From Hydrogenophaga pseudoflava (lineage in GTDB: Bacteria > Pseudomonadota > Gammaproteobacteria > Burkholderiales > Burkholderiaceae_C): a stretch of DNA of 64,000 nt. The stretch spans positions 1-64,000 of the forward strand of contig NZ_JAVHJP010000007.1 of assembly GCF_031020795.1 (NCBI RefSeq). Reading direction: 5' to 3'. A program made the translations under genes and the position numbers. Below the pieces are notes generated by a model, which saw only the letters and a program-made list of their open reading frames with translations, made no database searches and was not told the DNA's origin. Positions 1 through 8,138 of this stretch are shown here, piece after piece. Every line of letters starts with the position of its first letter. Position 1 is the first letter of the stretch.

Positions 1-222
1 TTCGCGGCGTTCGAGAACGGCACCAGGGTGATCGCGCAGGCCATCGCCGAGTCCAGCGCCTTCAGCATCGCCGGTGGCGGCGACACGCTGGCCGCGATTG
101 CCAAGTACGGCATCGAGAAAGACGTGGGCTACATCTCCACCGGTGGCGGTGCCTTCCTCGAAGTGCTGGAAGGCAAGACGCTGCCGGCGTTTGAGATCCT
201 GGCCAAGCGCGCTGAACACTGA
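1..222 (+). CDS. pgk: Phosphoglycerate kinase, C-terminal fragment
   Basis: Only the last 73 residues are in the window; the frame is open from base 1. The fragment shows the GGGDT nucleotide-site loop and the [15 protein letters not shown] stretch near the end of phosphoglycerate kinases, followed by the usual short tail. The enzyme transfers phosphate between 1,3-bisphosphoglycerate and ADP in glycolysis, gluconeogenesis and the Calvin cycle. Class II fba follows 27 bases later on the same strand, so the two are probably co-transcribed. In an organism with sox genes this could feed carbon fixation, but no cbb-specific gene is visible here. Confidence 0.93.
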   Translation, partial: FAAFENGTRVIAQAIAESSAFSIAGGGDTLAAIAKYGIEKDVGYISTGGGAFLEVLEGKTLPAFEILAKRAEH

Positions 223-249
223 ATTTTTCAAACCCACGGAGACCACCCC

Positions 250-1317
250 ATGGCCCTGATTTCCCTTCGCCAGCTGCTCGATCACGCCGCTGAAAACAGC
301 TACGGCCTGCCGGCCTTCAACGTCAACAACATGGAGCAGGTGCAGGCCATCATGCAGGCTGCGGCCGCGGTGGACAGCCCGGTGATCCTGCAGGGTTCGG
401 CGGGCGCCCGCTCGTATGCGGGCGAGCCCTTCCTGCGCCACCTGATCGCCGCCGCGATCGAGATGTACCCGCACATCCCCGTCTGCATGCACCAGGACCA
501 CGGCGCCACGCCGGGCGTGTGCTTCCGCTCCATCCAGTCGGGCTTCAGCTCGGTGATGATGGACGGCAGCCTGCTGGCCGACGGCAAGACGCCCGCGAGC
601 TACGAATACAACGTGGCCACGACGAAGCAGGTGGTGGACCTGGCCCACGCCTGCGGCGTGTCGGTGGAAGGTGAGCTCGGTTGCCTGGGATCGCTGGAAA
701 CCGGCAAGGCCGGCGAAGAAGACGGCCACGGCGCCGAGGGTGAGCTGGACCACTCCATGCTGCTGACCGACCCCGACGAGGCCGCCGACTTCGTGAGCAA
801 GACCCAGGTGGACGCGCTGGCGATTGCCATCGGCACCAGCCACGGCGCCTACAAGTTCACCAGCAAGCCCAGCGGCAAGGTGCTGCGCATCGACCGCGTG
901 AAAGAAATCCACCAGCGCATTCCCAACGTGCACCTGGTGATGCATGGCAGCTCCAGCGTGCCCGAGGACTGGCTGGCCATCATCAACCGGTACGGTGGCG
1001 ACATGGGCCAGACCTACGGCGTGCCGGTCGAGGAGATCGTCGAAGGCATCCGGAACGGGGTGCGCAAGGTCAACATCGACACCGACCTTCGCATGGCCAG
1101 CACCGGCGCCATCCGCCAGCACCTGGCCGAGGACCGCAAGAACTTCGACCCGCGCAAGTTCTACAAGGAAGCGACCAAGGCGATGCAGGCGATCTGCGCC
1201 GCGCGCTACGAGGCTTTCGGAGCCGCGGGCATGGCCTCGAAGATCACCAAGGTGCACAGCCTTGAAGCCATGCAGAAGCGCTACGACAAGGGCGAGCTGG
1301 CCGCACGGGTGGCCTGA
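250..1317 (+). CDS. fba: Class II fructose-bisphosphate aldolase
   Basis: This 355-residue protein is a zinc-dependent class II aldolase that interconverts fructose 1,6-bisphosphate with dihydroxyacetone phosphate and glyceraldehyde 3-phosphate. The N-terminus carries [12 protein letters not shown]. Metal and substrate residues appear in HQDHG (about 81-85), and a second histidine lies in VMHGSSS. The Calvin-type subfamily insert ([16 protein letters not shown]) is present, and the length fits the 345-355 residues usual for that subgroup. It lies just downstream of pgk. The ATG at 250 is preceded by an ACGGAG ribosome-binding sequence. It serves central carbon metabolism; a role in CO2 fixation is possible but is inference. 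Confidence 0.95.
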   Translation: MALISLRQLLDHAAENSYGLPAFNVNNMEQVQAIMQAAAAVDSPVILQGSAGARSYAGEPFLRHLIAAAIEMYPHIPVCMHQDHGATPGVCFRSIQSGFSSVMMDGSLLADGKTPASYEYNVATTKQVVDLAHACGVSVEGELGCLGSLETGKAGEEDGHGAEGELDHSMLLTDPDEAADFVSKTQVDALAIAIGTSHGAYKFTSKPSGKVLRIDRVKEIHQRIPNVHLVMHGSSSVPEDWLAIINRYGGDMGQTYGVPVEEIVEGIRNGVRKVNIDTDLRMASTGAIRQHLAEDRKNFDPRKFYKEATKAMQAICAARYEAFGAAGMASKITKVHSLEAMQKRYDKGELAARVA

Positions 1318-1369
1318 TCGGTAACCTGAACGACAGGCGGCCCACCGACCGCTGCGATAGATTGGGAGG

Positions 1370-2614
1370 ATGACCCACCCCCTGCACGCCGATCCCTCCG
1401 TCATCGATTCGCGCCAGGCCGCCTGGCGGCTGCTCGTGGCCCTGGGCCTGGTGGTGCTGGGCAACAGCAGCATGTACGTGGTGTCGGTGGTGCTGCCCAC
1501 GGTGCAGACCGAGTTCGGCATCGACCGCGCCAGCGCCTCGCTGCCCTACACGTTCATGATGGTGTGCCTCGGCATCGGCGGCATCTGGACCGGCCGCATG
1601 GCCGACCGCCATGGGCTGATGAAGGTGCTCTGGGTCGGGGCGCTGGCGGTGGCGGGCGGTTTCCTCTGGGCCGCGCAGTCGGGCAGCATCTGGACCTTCG
1701 GCCTCGCGCACGGCCTGCTCGGGCTGCTGGGCGGTGCGTCCACCTTCGCGCCGCTGCTGGCCGACACCTCGTTGTGGTGGAACCGGCGCCGCGGCATCGC
1801 GGTGGCGATCTGCGCCAGCGGCAACTACATCGCCGGCGCGCTCTGGCCGCCGCTGGTGCAGCACGGCATCGAGACCATCGGCTGGCGCCCCACCTACACC
1901 CTCATGGGCGTGGTCTGCGGCCTGGGCATGCTCGCGCTCTCGGGCCTGATGCGGCAGCGGCCACCGCTGGCGCCTCCGCAACCTGTGGCGGCGGCGGGCG
2001 CCGTGCCGGGCACCGACCGCAGCCGGCCCTTCGGTCTCAGCCCGTCGAGTGCCCAGTGGCTGCTGTGCTTGGCCGGCGTGGGCTGTTGCGTGGCGATGTC
2101 GATGCCGCAGGTGCACATCGTGGCCTACTGCACCGACCTGGGCTATGGTGCCGCGCGCGGCGCCGAGATGCTGTCCCTCATGCTGGCCAGCGGCATCGTC
2201 AGCCGGCTCGTCTCGGGCTTCATCTGCGACCGCATCGGCGGCATCCGCACCCTGCTGCTGGGCTCGGCGCTGCAGGGCATCGCGCTACTCCTGTTCCTGC
2301 CCTTTGACGGCATGGTGCCGCTGTACGTGGTGTCGGCGCTGTTCGGCCTGTTCCAGGGCGGCATCGTGCCGTCCTACGCCATCATCGTCCGCGAGCACTT
2401 CGCGCTGCAGGAAGTGGGCGCACGGGTCGGCGCTGTGATCATGGCCACGCTGATCGGCATGGCGCTGGGCGGCTGGCTCTCGGGCTGGATCTTCGACATG
2501 ACCGGCAGCTACGACGCCGCCTTCCTCAACGGCATCGCCTGGAACCTGCTGAACCTCGCGATTGCCGGCTGGCTGTACCTGAGGCTGCGCTCAAGCAAGG
2601 CCGTCCCGGCGTGA
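1370..2614 (+). CDS. MFS transporter
   Basis: A 414-residue integral membrane protein with about 12 hydrophobic segments and a polar linker near residues 200-225, as expected for two six-helix MFS bundles. The loop after helix 2 reads GRMADRHG and the matching loop in the second half reads SGFICDRIGGIR. Both are forms of the MFS G-x-x-x-D-R-x-G signature. The N-terminal VLPTVQTEFG motif recalls the oxalate/formate antiporter and monocarboxylate porter branches, so an organic-anion substrate is plausible but not shown. It stands alone between fba and a dispersed repeat, and no neighbour indicates its substrate. Confidence 0.8.
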   Translation: MTHPLHADPSVIDSRQAAWRLLVALGLVVLGNSSMYVVSVVLPTVQTEFGIDRASASLPYTFMMVCLGIGGIWTGRMADRHGLMKVLWVGALAVAGGFLWAAQSGSIWTFGLAHGLLGLLGGASTFAPLLADTSLWWNRRRGIAVAICASGNYIAGALWPPLVQHGIETIGWRPTYTLMGVVCGLGMLALSGLMRQRPPLAPPQPVAAAGAVPGTDRSRPFGLSPSSAQWLLCLAGVGCCVAMSMPQVHIVAYCTDLGYGAARGAEMLSLMLASGIVSRLVSGFICDRIGGIRTLLLGSALQGIALLLFLPFDGMVPLYVVSALFGLFQGGIVPSYAIIVREHFALQEVGARVGAVIMATLIGMALGGWLSGWIFDMTGSYDAAFLNGIAWNLLNLAIAGWLYLRLRSSKAVPA

Positions 2615-2636
2615 AGTGTCTCGGTCGAGGATGCGG

Positions 2637-2707
2637 TGGAACCGGCTCCGCCGGGCCACACGCATCGCCCCCTGGGGGGTGACGCGCTGCAAGCGCGGCG
2701 CGGGGGG
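2637..2707. repeat. Dispersed GC-rich intergenic repeat, copy A
   Basis: The sequence carries GGAACCGGCTCCGCCGGGCC, a C/G-run palindrome (CCCCCTGGGGGG), and a GC-rich end with an inverted GCGC...GCGC pair. Its reverse complement aligns with the copies near 8989-9060 and 24716-24792; the copy near 10644-10718 lies in the same orientation. It sits between two converging genes, the MFS carrier and the cytochrome c4-like gene. Potential hairpins suggest a REP/BIME-like element or a transcription terminator. Confidence 0.6.
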
Positions 2708-2711
2708 TACC

Positions 2712-3317
2712 TTATTTACTACTCACATATTCGGCCACCGCCGCCATCTCCAGTTCCGTCATCTTCTCCACCACCGCGTGCATCACCGCGTTGTCGTTGG
2801 TGCGGTCGCGCTTGTTGAAGGACTTGAGCTGGGTGTGGATGTAGCCCGAGAACTGGGTCGCCAGGCGGGGCAGGTTGGCAGCACCTTCGGCGTTGGTGCC
2901 GTGGCAGCTCACGCAGGCCGGCACGCCGCTGAATTTGTTGCCGTTGTGGTAGAGGTAGCGGCCCATGGCGGCCAGCTGTGGGTCCTTGGCCTCTTCGCGC
3001 GGGATGGAGAACTTCTCGTAGTACTTGCCCAGCGCCAGCATCTCGTCGGGTGTGAGCTTGCTCACCATCTCGACCATGGCCGTGCTCTTGCGCTGTCCGC
3101 TCTTGAAGGCGTTGAGCTGCTTGGCGATGTACTCCGAGTGCTGCCCGGCCAGGCGCGGAAACACCTCGCTGGTGGATTCGCCCTGCGCGCCATGGCACAG
3201 GAAGCAGGACCCCCCCGCGATCTTCTTGGCCCGCGCCTCGTCGGCCTGGGCGAAGGCAGACGAGGCAACGAAGATCAGCGACCAGAGCAGCGCGGCGCGG
3301 GGGTGCTTCCCGCTCAT
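2712..3317 (-). CDS. Diheme cytochrome c4-like protein
   Basis: A 201-residue secreted diheme cytochrome with a signal peptide ending near SAFA-Q. Two CxxCH heme sites (CFLCH at about 38-42 and CVSCH at about 135-139) lie in two similar halves, the layout of cytochrome c4. The start at 3317 overlaps the stop of the upstream flavoprotein gene by four bases (ATGA). It is therefore translationally coupled to the sulfide dehydrogenase genes and is the last gene of that minus-strand operon. The likely role is to pass electrons from sulfide oxidation to a terminal oxidase; the precise partner is inference. Confidence 0.85.
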   Translation of the reverse strand: MSGKHPRAALLWSLIFVASSAFAQADEARAKKIAGGSCFLCHGAQGESTSEVFPRLAGQHSEYIAKQLNAFKSGQRKSTAMVEMVSKLTPDEMLALGKYYEKFSIPREEAKDPQLAAMGRYLYHNGNKFSGVPACVSCHGTNAEGAANLPRLATQFSGYIHTQLKSFNKRDRTNDNAVMHAVVEKMTELEMAAVAEYVSSK

Positions 3318-4594
3318 GCCAGGGTATCCGCCCAGATGTTGCGTGCCCACGCGTGGGCGTAGCGGCCTTCGAGTTCGCTCGCGGCCGTCGACACGCCACC
3401 CGAACCCGGCACGGTGAGCATGGTCTTCTTCTCGGCGTCGTAGCGGTGCACGCTGGCCACGTGCACCACGTCCTCGTCGGTCACGAAGCTGTAGCAGGTG
3501 TTGGCGTAGATCGGCAGCTGCGGCGGCTCCTTGCCCTGGAGCAGCGAGACCACGGCCGCGGCGCAGGTCTTGCCGTGCTGGTTGGCCATGTGGCCGGACT
3601 TGGGCATGCCCGGGGCGATCTGGATCGCGTCGCCCAGCACGTGGATGTTCTTCTGCGCCTTCGATTCGAAGGTGAGGAAGTCCACCTCGCACCAGCGGTT
3701 GTTGGCGGTGGCCAGGCCGGTGCGCACGGCGATGTCACCGGCGCGCATGTTGGGCACCACGTTGGCCACCGCGGCCTGGAAGTCGTCGTTGAACTCGAAC
3801 TTCAGGGTGTTGGTGGATGCGTCGACCTCGACCACCTTGTGCTTGGGGCGGTACTCGATGATGCCCTTGTAGTGCTCGTCCCAGGCCTTCATGAACAGGC
3901 CCTTCTTGGACTGGATGTCGTCGTTGGCGTCGAAGATCACGACCTTGCTCCTGGGCTTGGCCTTCTTGAAGTAGTGGGCCACCATGCAGGCGCGCTCATA
4001 GGGGCCGGGCGGGCAGCGGTACGGGGCCAGCGGGATCGACAGCGCGTACACGCCGCCGTCGGGCATGGCCTCGAGCTGCTTGCGCAGCGCCACCGTCTGC
4101 GGGCCGGCCTTCCAGGCGTGCAGCACCTTGTCCTGTGCGCCTGGCTTGGTCATGCCGGCGATGGTGTCCCACATGAAGTCGATGCCCGGCGAAAGGATCA
4201 GGCGGTCGTAGGGCAGCTCGCCGCCGGCGCCCAGCTTCACCACGCGCCGCCCGGTGTCGATGCTGGTGACCATGTCGCGCACGATCTTCACGCCGTGGCG
4301 CTTTTCCAGGTTGTCGTAGGGCGTGGTGACGTCGGCGATGGTCTTGCTGCCCTGGATCACCAGGTTGGAGATCGGGCAGGAGACGAAGGCCGCATTGGGC
4401 TCGACCAGGGTCACCTGGATGCCGTGGTCCGAGAACATGCGCACGTACTTGGCGGCGGTGGCGCCGCCGTAGCCGCCGCCGACCACGACGACCTTGGGGC
4501 CGTAGCCACCGCCCGAAGCGCAGCCTGTGAGACCACCAATGCCCGCGAGGACCGAACCGGCGCCCAGGGTCTGGACAAATTGACGACGTTGCAT
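3314..4594 (-). CDS. fccB: Sulfide dehydrogenase (flavocytochrome c) flavoprotein subunit, FccB/SoxF-like
   Basis: A 426-residue periplasmic flavoprotein that oxidises sulfide. The N-terminus RRQFVQTLGAGSVLAG is a twin-arginine signal, and LTGC (Cys25) also fits a lipobox. The FAD-binding VVVVGGGYGGATAAKY follows at about 34-50. From memory of flavocytochrome c, three cysteines matter: one for covalent FAD attachment and two for the redox disulfide. The equivalents here are Cys73 (SCPISN), Cys194 (YRCPPGPYERA) and Cys367 (NTCYSF). The ATG at 4594 has AAGGAG six bases upstream; an in-frame ATG at 4624 would add ten residues. It lies 10 bases after a monoheme cytochrome gene and overlaps the diheme cytochrome downstream. 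Confidence 0.9.
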   Translation of the reverse strand: MQRRQFVQTLGAGSVLAGIGGLTGCASGGGYGPKVVVVGGGYGGATAAKYVRMFSDHGIQVTLVEPNAAFVSCPISNLVIQGSKTIADVTTPYDNLEKRHGVKIVRDMVTSIDTGRRVVKLGAGGELPYDRLILSPGIDFMWDTIAGMTKPGAQDKVLHAWKAGPQTVALRKQLEAMPDGGVYALSIPLAPYRCPPGPYERACMVAHYFKKAKPRSKVVIFDANDDIQSKKGLFMKAWDEHYKGIIEYRPKHKVVEVDASTNTLKFEFNDDFQAAVANVVPNMRAGDIAVRTGLATANNRWCEVDFLTFESKAQKNIHVLGDAIQIAPGMPKSGHMANQHGKTCAAAVVSLLQGKEPPQLPIYANTCYSFVTDEDVVHVASVHRYDAEKKTMLTVPGSGGVSTAASELEGRYAHAWARNIWADTLA

Positions 4595-4604
4595 GGCGGG
4601 CTCC

Positions 4605-4907
4605 TTATTTCTTCTGGGCGGCAAAGTAGGCGGCGAGGTCCTTGAGCTGCTCGTCGGAGTAGCCCTTGGACAGCTGGTGCATGATGGTCGCGGGCTTGCG
4701 GCCGCTCTTGAAGTCCATCAGCTTCTGGTAAAGCTCGTCCTTGTCCTTGCCCGCCAGCGGCTCGTTGCCCTGCAGGGCGCGGCCCTCGGTGCCATGGCAG
4801 TTGGCGCAGGCCGCGGCCCACACGCGCACCTGGTTCACCTGGGCTTGCGCCCCTGCGGCGGCTGCGCAAAGCACACCCGCCGCCAGCCATTTCATCGTTC
4901 TGACCAT
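4605..4907 (-). CDS. Monoheme cytochrome c, FccA/SoxE-like partner of the sulfide dehydrogenase flavoprotein
   Basis: A 100-residue exported cytochrome c: signal peptide to about AQAQ (residue 23), a single heme site CANCH (34-38) and a distal-side methionine in the C-terminal half. It is the first gene of the minus-strand operon and ends 10 bases before the FAD subunit, the usual order for flavocytochrome c sulfide dehydrogenase. The chosen ATG at 4907 is preceded by GGAGACGACG. An upstream in-frame ATG at 4979 would bury the signal peptide and is less likely. It probably takes electrons from the flavoprotein. Confidence 0.85.
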   Translation of the reverse strand: MVRTMKWLAAGVLCAAAAGAQAQVNQVRVWAAACANCHGTEGRALQGNEPLAGKDKDELYQKLMDFKSGRKPATIMHQLSKGYSDEQLKDLAAYFAAQKK

Positions 4908-5256
4908 CGTCGTCTCCACAGAAGGGTTGGGGAAAAGCTTCAAAAACTGTAGCAGAGCGCCGGTTTGCAGGCCAAGCATCAGTTATTTCGCATATTTCAA
5001 TGCTTGATGCTAGCACCGGCAAAAAAGCTGGCTGAACGGTGAAAACCCTAGCGAAATCAAAGCCGCACCGGGGCCGTCTGTCAGCGCTTCGAAGGATTTG
5101 GGGTTTACACTGATCTATATATAGGCAATCAATCATATAGTTGATTTGTTGAAACCAGATCCCTTCGAAGCCCTGTCATTGGAGAGGGTCGTCGAAGGAC
5201 AGATCCATCAGGCCGGATGGGCGCCACGCCCATCCGCCAACGAGAAGGAACCCGCA
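4908..5256. promoter_or_regulatory. Divergent sulfide/sox regulatory region with palindromes
   Basis: This 349-base gene-free stretch separates the sulfide dehydrogenase operon (minus) from soxC (plus). It is locally AT-rich around 5104-5147, unlike its GC-rich surroundings. A perfect six-base inverted repeat, AATCAA and TTGATT with an eight-base spacer, lies at 5127-5146. The eight-base palindrome CTTCGAAG occurs twice, at 5087-5094 and 5163-5170, bracketing the AT-rich core. A TATATA run lies at about 5117-5122. These features fit overlapping promoters with a dimeric repressor such as an ArsR-type SoxR/SqrR. No regulator gene is in the window. Confidence 0.55.
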
Positions 5257-6609
5257 GTGTCCAAAGACCTGAACGACGTGATCGGGCGTGTGCTGCCCGC
5301 GCCAGAGAATTTCCTGAGTGCCGAAAAGCTGGAGCAGGCCCGCAAGGCGCGCCGCCGCTTCATGGGCAACGCCCTGGCCATGGGCGCCGGCGTCGCGGCC
5401 TCGGCCGGTGCGGCCAGCCGCGCGATGGCCGCCGGTGCGGAGGGCGAGAACGCCATCCTCCAGCTGCCCGAGCACAGCACGGGCCTGGGCCAGCCGGTGG
5501 CCATGGACCCGGGCTACGGCCAGCCGAGCAAGTGGGAAGGCAATCTGCGCCGCCGCCAGAGCCCGGGCCTGACCCGCGTCGACCAGGCCTCGGTGAGCTT
5601 CACGCCGCTGCAGGGCCTGTTCGGCATCATCACGCCCAGCGGCCTGCACTTCGAGCGCCACCACCAGGGCTGGTGGGACATCGACCCGTCCAGGCACCGC
5701 CTGATGATCAATGGCCTGGTCAAGCGCCAGCGCGTATTCACCATGGACGACCTGATGCGCCTGCCCAGCGTCTCGCGCATCCATTTCATCGAGTGCGGCG
5801 CCAACACGGCGACCGAGTGGGGCAACGTGGCCGTGCCCACGGTGCAGTACACGCACGGCATGGTCAGCTGCTCGGAGTTCACCGGCGTGCTGCTGTCGAC
5901 CCTGCTGGAGATGTGCGGGTACGACAAGAAGGCCGCCAAGTACGTGCTGGCCGAAGGCGCCGACGGCTCGTCCATGACCCGCACCATCGACATCGAGCGC
6001 GCCATGGACGACTGCATCGTGGCCTGGGGCATGAACGGCGAGATGCTGCGGCCCGAGAACGGCTATCCGCTGCGCCTGGTGGTGCCGGGCATCCAGGGCG
6101 TGAGCTGGGTCAAGTACCTTCGCCGCATCGAGGTGGGCGACCAGAAGTGGGCGACCAAGGACGAGGCGGTGCACTACATCGACCACATGCCCGACGGCAC
6201 GCACCGCCAGTACACCGGCATCCAGGAATGCAAGTCGGTCATCACCACACCCTCGGCCGGCCAGACCCTGCTGGACAAGGGCTACTACAACGTGACCGGC
6301 CTGGCCTGGTCGGGCCGCGGCACGATCAAGCGCGTGGACGTGAGCGTGGACGGCGGCCGCAACTGGCGCACCGCGCGCATCGAAGGGCCGGTGCTGCCCA
6401 AGGCGCTGACGCGCTTCAACATCGACTGGGTGTGGAACGGCAAGCCCGCGGTCCTGCAGGCCCGCGCCATCGACAGCACGGGCTACGTGCAGCCCAAGAT
6501 CAACCAGTTGCGCGCGGTGCGCGGCACGCGGTCGGTCTACCACCAGAACGCGATCCAGAGCTGGCTGGTCGGTGAAAACGGCGAAGTCTCCAACGTGCAG
6601 GTGTACTGA
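5257..6609 (+). CDS. soxC: Sulfane dehydrogenase molybdoprotein subunit SoxC
   Basis: SoxC carries the molybdenum cofactor of the Sox(CD)2 complex, which oxidises the sulfane sulfur on SoxY-bound intermediates in the periplasm. The N-terminal region has the twin-arginine stretch ARRRFMGNALAMGAG. The molybdopterin-binding region includes HFIECGANTATEWG, with the probable Mo-ligand cysteine, and the C-terminal half is the Mo-co dimerisation domain. I prefer the GTG at 5257 (450 residues) because GAAGGA lies just upstream. An in-frame TTG at 5146 would add 37 residues but falls inside the candidate operator. soxD follows with no gap. Confidence 0.92.
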   Translation: MSKDLNDVIGRVLPAPENFLSAEKLEQARKARRRFMGNALAMGAGVAASAGAASRAMAAGAEGENAILQLPEHSTGLGQPVAMDPGYGQPSKWEGNLRRRQSPGLTRVDQASVSFTPLQGLFGIITPSGLHFERHHQGWWDIDPSRHRLMINGLVKRQRVFTMDDLMRLPSVSRIHFIECGANTATEWGNVAVPTVQYTHGMVSCSEFTGVLLSTLLEMCGYDKKAAKYVLAEGADGSSMTRTIDIERAMDDCIVAWGMNGEMLRPENGYPLRLVVPGIQGVSWVKYLRRIEVGDQKWATKDEAVHYIDHMPDGTHRQYTGIQECKSVITTPSAGQTLLDKGYYNVTGLAWSGRGTIKRVDVSVDGGRNWRTARIEGPVLPKALTRFNIDWVWNGKPAVLQARAIDSTGYVQPKINQLRAVRGTRSVYHQNAIQSWLVGENGEVSNVQVY

Positions 6610-7692
6610 ATGAAAACCGCGATCCGCTCTTCCTTCCGCGCCATCGCCGCCGCCGCGCTGATCAGTTCGACATTCGGTGCCGCCATGGCGCAGGACAAGC
6701 CCTGGGCGAACATGGGCCGCGACGCCACGCCGGCCGAGATCAAGGCCTGGGACATCGACGTGCGCCCCGACTTCAAGGGCCTGCCGGCCGGTGCGGGCAG
6801 CGTGTCCCTGGGCGAGACGGTGTGGGAGTCGCGCTGCGCGTCCTGCCACGGCACCTTCGGCGAGTCCAACGAGGTGTTCACGCCCATCATCGGCGGCACC
6901 ACCAAGGACGACATCAAGACCGGCCGCGTCAAGGGGCTGGAAGAAGGCAAGAGCATCTCGCCTCAGAAGACCACCATCATGAAGGTGGCCACGCTCTCCA
7001 CCCTGTGGGACTACATCCACCGCGCGATGCCGTGGAACAACCCCAAGACGCTCAAGCCCGACGAGGTCTACGGCGTCACCGCCTACCTGCTGAGCCTGGC
7101 CGAGATCGTGCCGCCCGACTTCACGCTGAGCAACCAGAACATCGCCGAGGTGCAGCAGCGCATGCCCAACCGCAACGGCATGGTCTTCCACGAGCCGCTG
7201 TGGAAGGCCAACGGCAAGGGCGATGTGAAGAACGTGGCCTGCATGAAGGACTGCGCGGTCGACCCGAAGGTGCATTCCTTCCTGCCGGATTTCGCACGCG
7301 ATGCCCACGGCAACATCCAGCAGCAGAACCGCGTGATCGGCCCGGTGCGCGGTGCGGACACCACCAAGCCCGCACCCAAGGGCCTGATGGGAGCCGCGGC
7401 CACGGTGGCGCCCGCCGCACCCGTAGCCGGCAAGGGGCCGAACGTGAACGGCCTGCTGGCGGCCAACGCCTGCACCGCCTGCCACGGCGTGAAGAACAAG
7501 ATCGTCGGCCCCGGCTTCAACGAGATCGCGGCCAAGCACAAGGGCCGGGCCGACGCCGAGTCCTACCTGGTGGGCAAGATCAAGGCCGGCGGCTCGGGGG
7601 TGTGGGGTGCGGTGCCCATGCCCGCCCAGGCCCAGATCAAGGACGACGACGCCAGGGCCATCGCCCAGTGGATCGCGGCCGGTGCCCGGTGA
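6610..7692 (+). CDS. soxD: Diheme cytochrome c SoxD
   Basis: A 360-residue exported diheme cytochrome, the electron-accepting subunit of Sox(CD)2. A signal peptide ends at about AMAQ (28). The first heme site is CASCH (76-80). The second, CTACH (288-292), sits in a C-terminal class I cytochrome domain that follows an Ala/Pro linker (about 255-278). VPMP near 337 supplies a likely axial methionine. The ATG immediately follows the soxC stop codon. The C-terminal domain is strikingly similar to the small cytochrome encoded next. Confidence 0.93.
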   Translation: MKTAIRSSFRAIAAAALISSTFGAAMAQDKPWANMGRDATPAEIKAWDIDVRPDFKGLPAGAGSVSLGETVWESRCASCHGTFGESNEVFTPIIGGTTKDDIKTGRVKGLEEGKSISPQKTTIMKVATLSTLWDYIHRAMPWNNPKTLKPDEVYGVTAYLLSLAEIVPPDFTLSNQNIAEVQQRMPNRNGMVFHEPLWKANGKGDVKNVACMKDCAVDPKVHSFLPDFARDAHGNIQQQNRVIGPVRGADTTKPAPKGLMGAAATVAPAAPVAGKGPNVNGLLAANACTACHGVKNKIVGPGFNEIAAKHKGRADAESYLVGKIKAGGSGVWGAVPMPAQAQIKDDDARAIAQWIAAGAR

Positions 7693-7768
7693 GGCAATAT
7701 CAAGTCAGATTGAATATTCGGATTTACTCGTTAACCCCATTCATTCCCTACCCTGGAGTCACTACCCT
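7693..7768 (+). promoter_or_regulatory. soxD-cytochrome intergenic spacer with GAATATTC palindrome
   Basis: This 76-base spacer is distinctly AT-richer than the flanking genes and contains the eight-base palindrome GAATATTC at 7712-7719. It may hold an internal promoter or operator for the genes from the small cytochrome to soxZ. GGAG at 7755-7758 serves as the ribosome-binding site of the next gene. No clear -35/-10 pair is visible. Confidence 0.25.
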
Positions 7769-8107
7769 ATGCACATGAAGCCGCTCTCCCTGATCCTCTC
7801 GGCGTGGGCCCTGCTGGCCGCTGGCAGCGCGCACGCCGTGGACGCCGCCGCCGCCAAGGCCCTGGCCACCAAGAGCGCCTGCCTGGCCTGCCATGCGGTC
7901 GACAAAAAGCTGGTCGGCCCGGCCTACAAGGACGTGGCCGCCAAGCACAAGGGCCAGGCCGACGCCGTGGCCGTGGTGGCTGCGCGCATCAAGTCCGGTG
8001 GCACCGGTCTGTACGGCGCCGTGCCGATGCCGCCCCAGCCCACCCTGAAGGACGACGAGCTCAGGCTGCTCGCCGAGTGGGTGCTGGCCGGCGCCCCTGA
8101 CAAATAA
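7769..8107 (+). CDS. Monoheme class I cytochrome c embedded in the sox operon
   Basis: A 112-residue periplasmic cytochrome with a signal peptide ending at about AHA-V (24) and one heme site, CLACH (38-42). It reads like a detached copy of the SoxD C-terminal domain. Both contain VGP, AAKHKG, a KIK/RIKSGG stretch, GAVPMP and a final AxWxxAGA. It probably shuttles electrons from SoxCD or SoxAX to the oxidase. The ATG at 7769 has GGAG ten bases upstream; a second ATG at 7775 is possible. It is not SoxX, which is encoded at 9948. The name and exact partner are unknown. Confidence 0.85.
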   Translation: MHMKPLSLILSAWALLAAGSAHAVDAAAAKALATKSACLACHAVDKKLVGPAYKDVAAKHKGQADAVAVVAARIKSGGTGLYGAVPMPPQPTLKDDELRLLAEWVLAGAPDK

Positions 8108-8138
8108 ACTGTTTTCCCTCTTTTCACAGGAGTTCGAG

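Noticed and set aside
1-1317. Calvin-cycle (cbb) operon.
   Set aside because: pgk and class II fba also serve glycolysis; no rubisco, phosphoribulokinase or cbbR is in the window.
5146-5256. N-terminal extension of SoxC from a TTG codon at 5146.
   Set aside because: The TTG falls on the inverted repeat of the control region with no ribosome-binding site, whereas GTG 5257 has GAAGGA and gives a normal SoxC.
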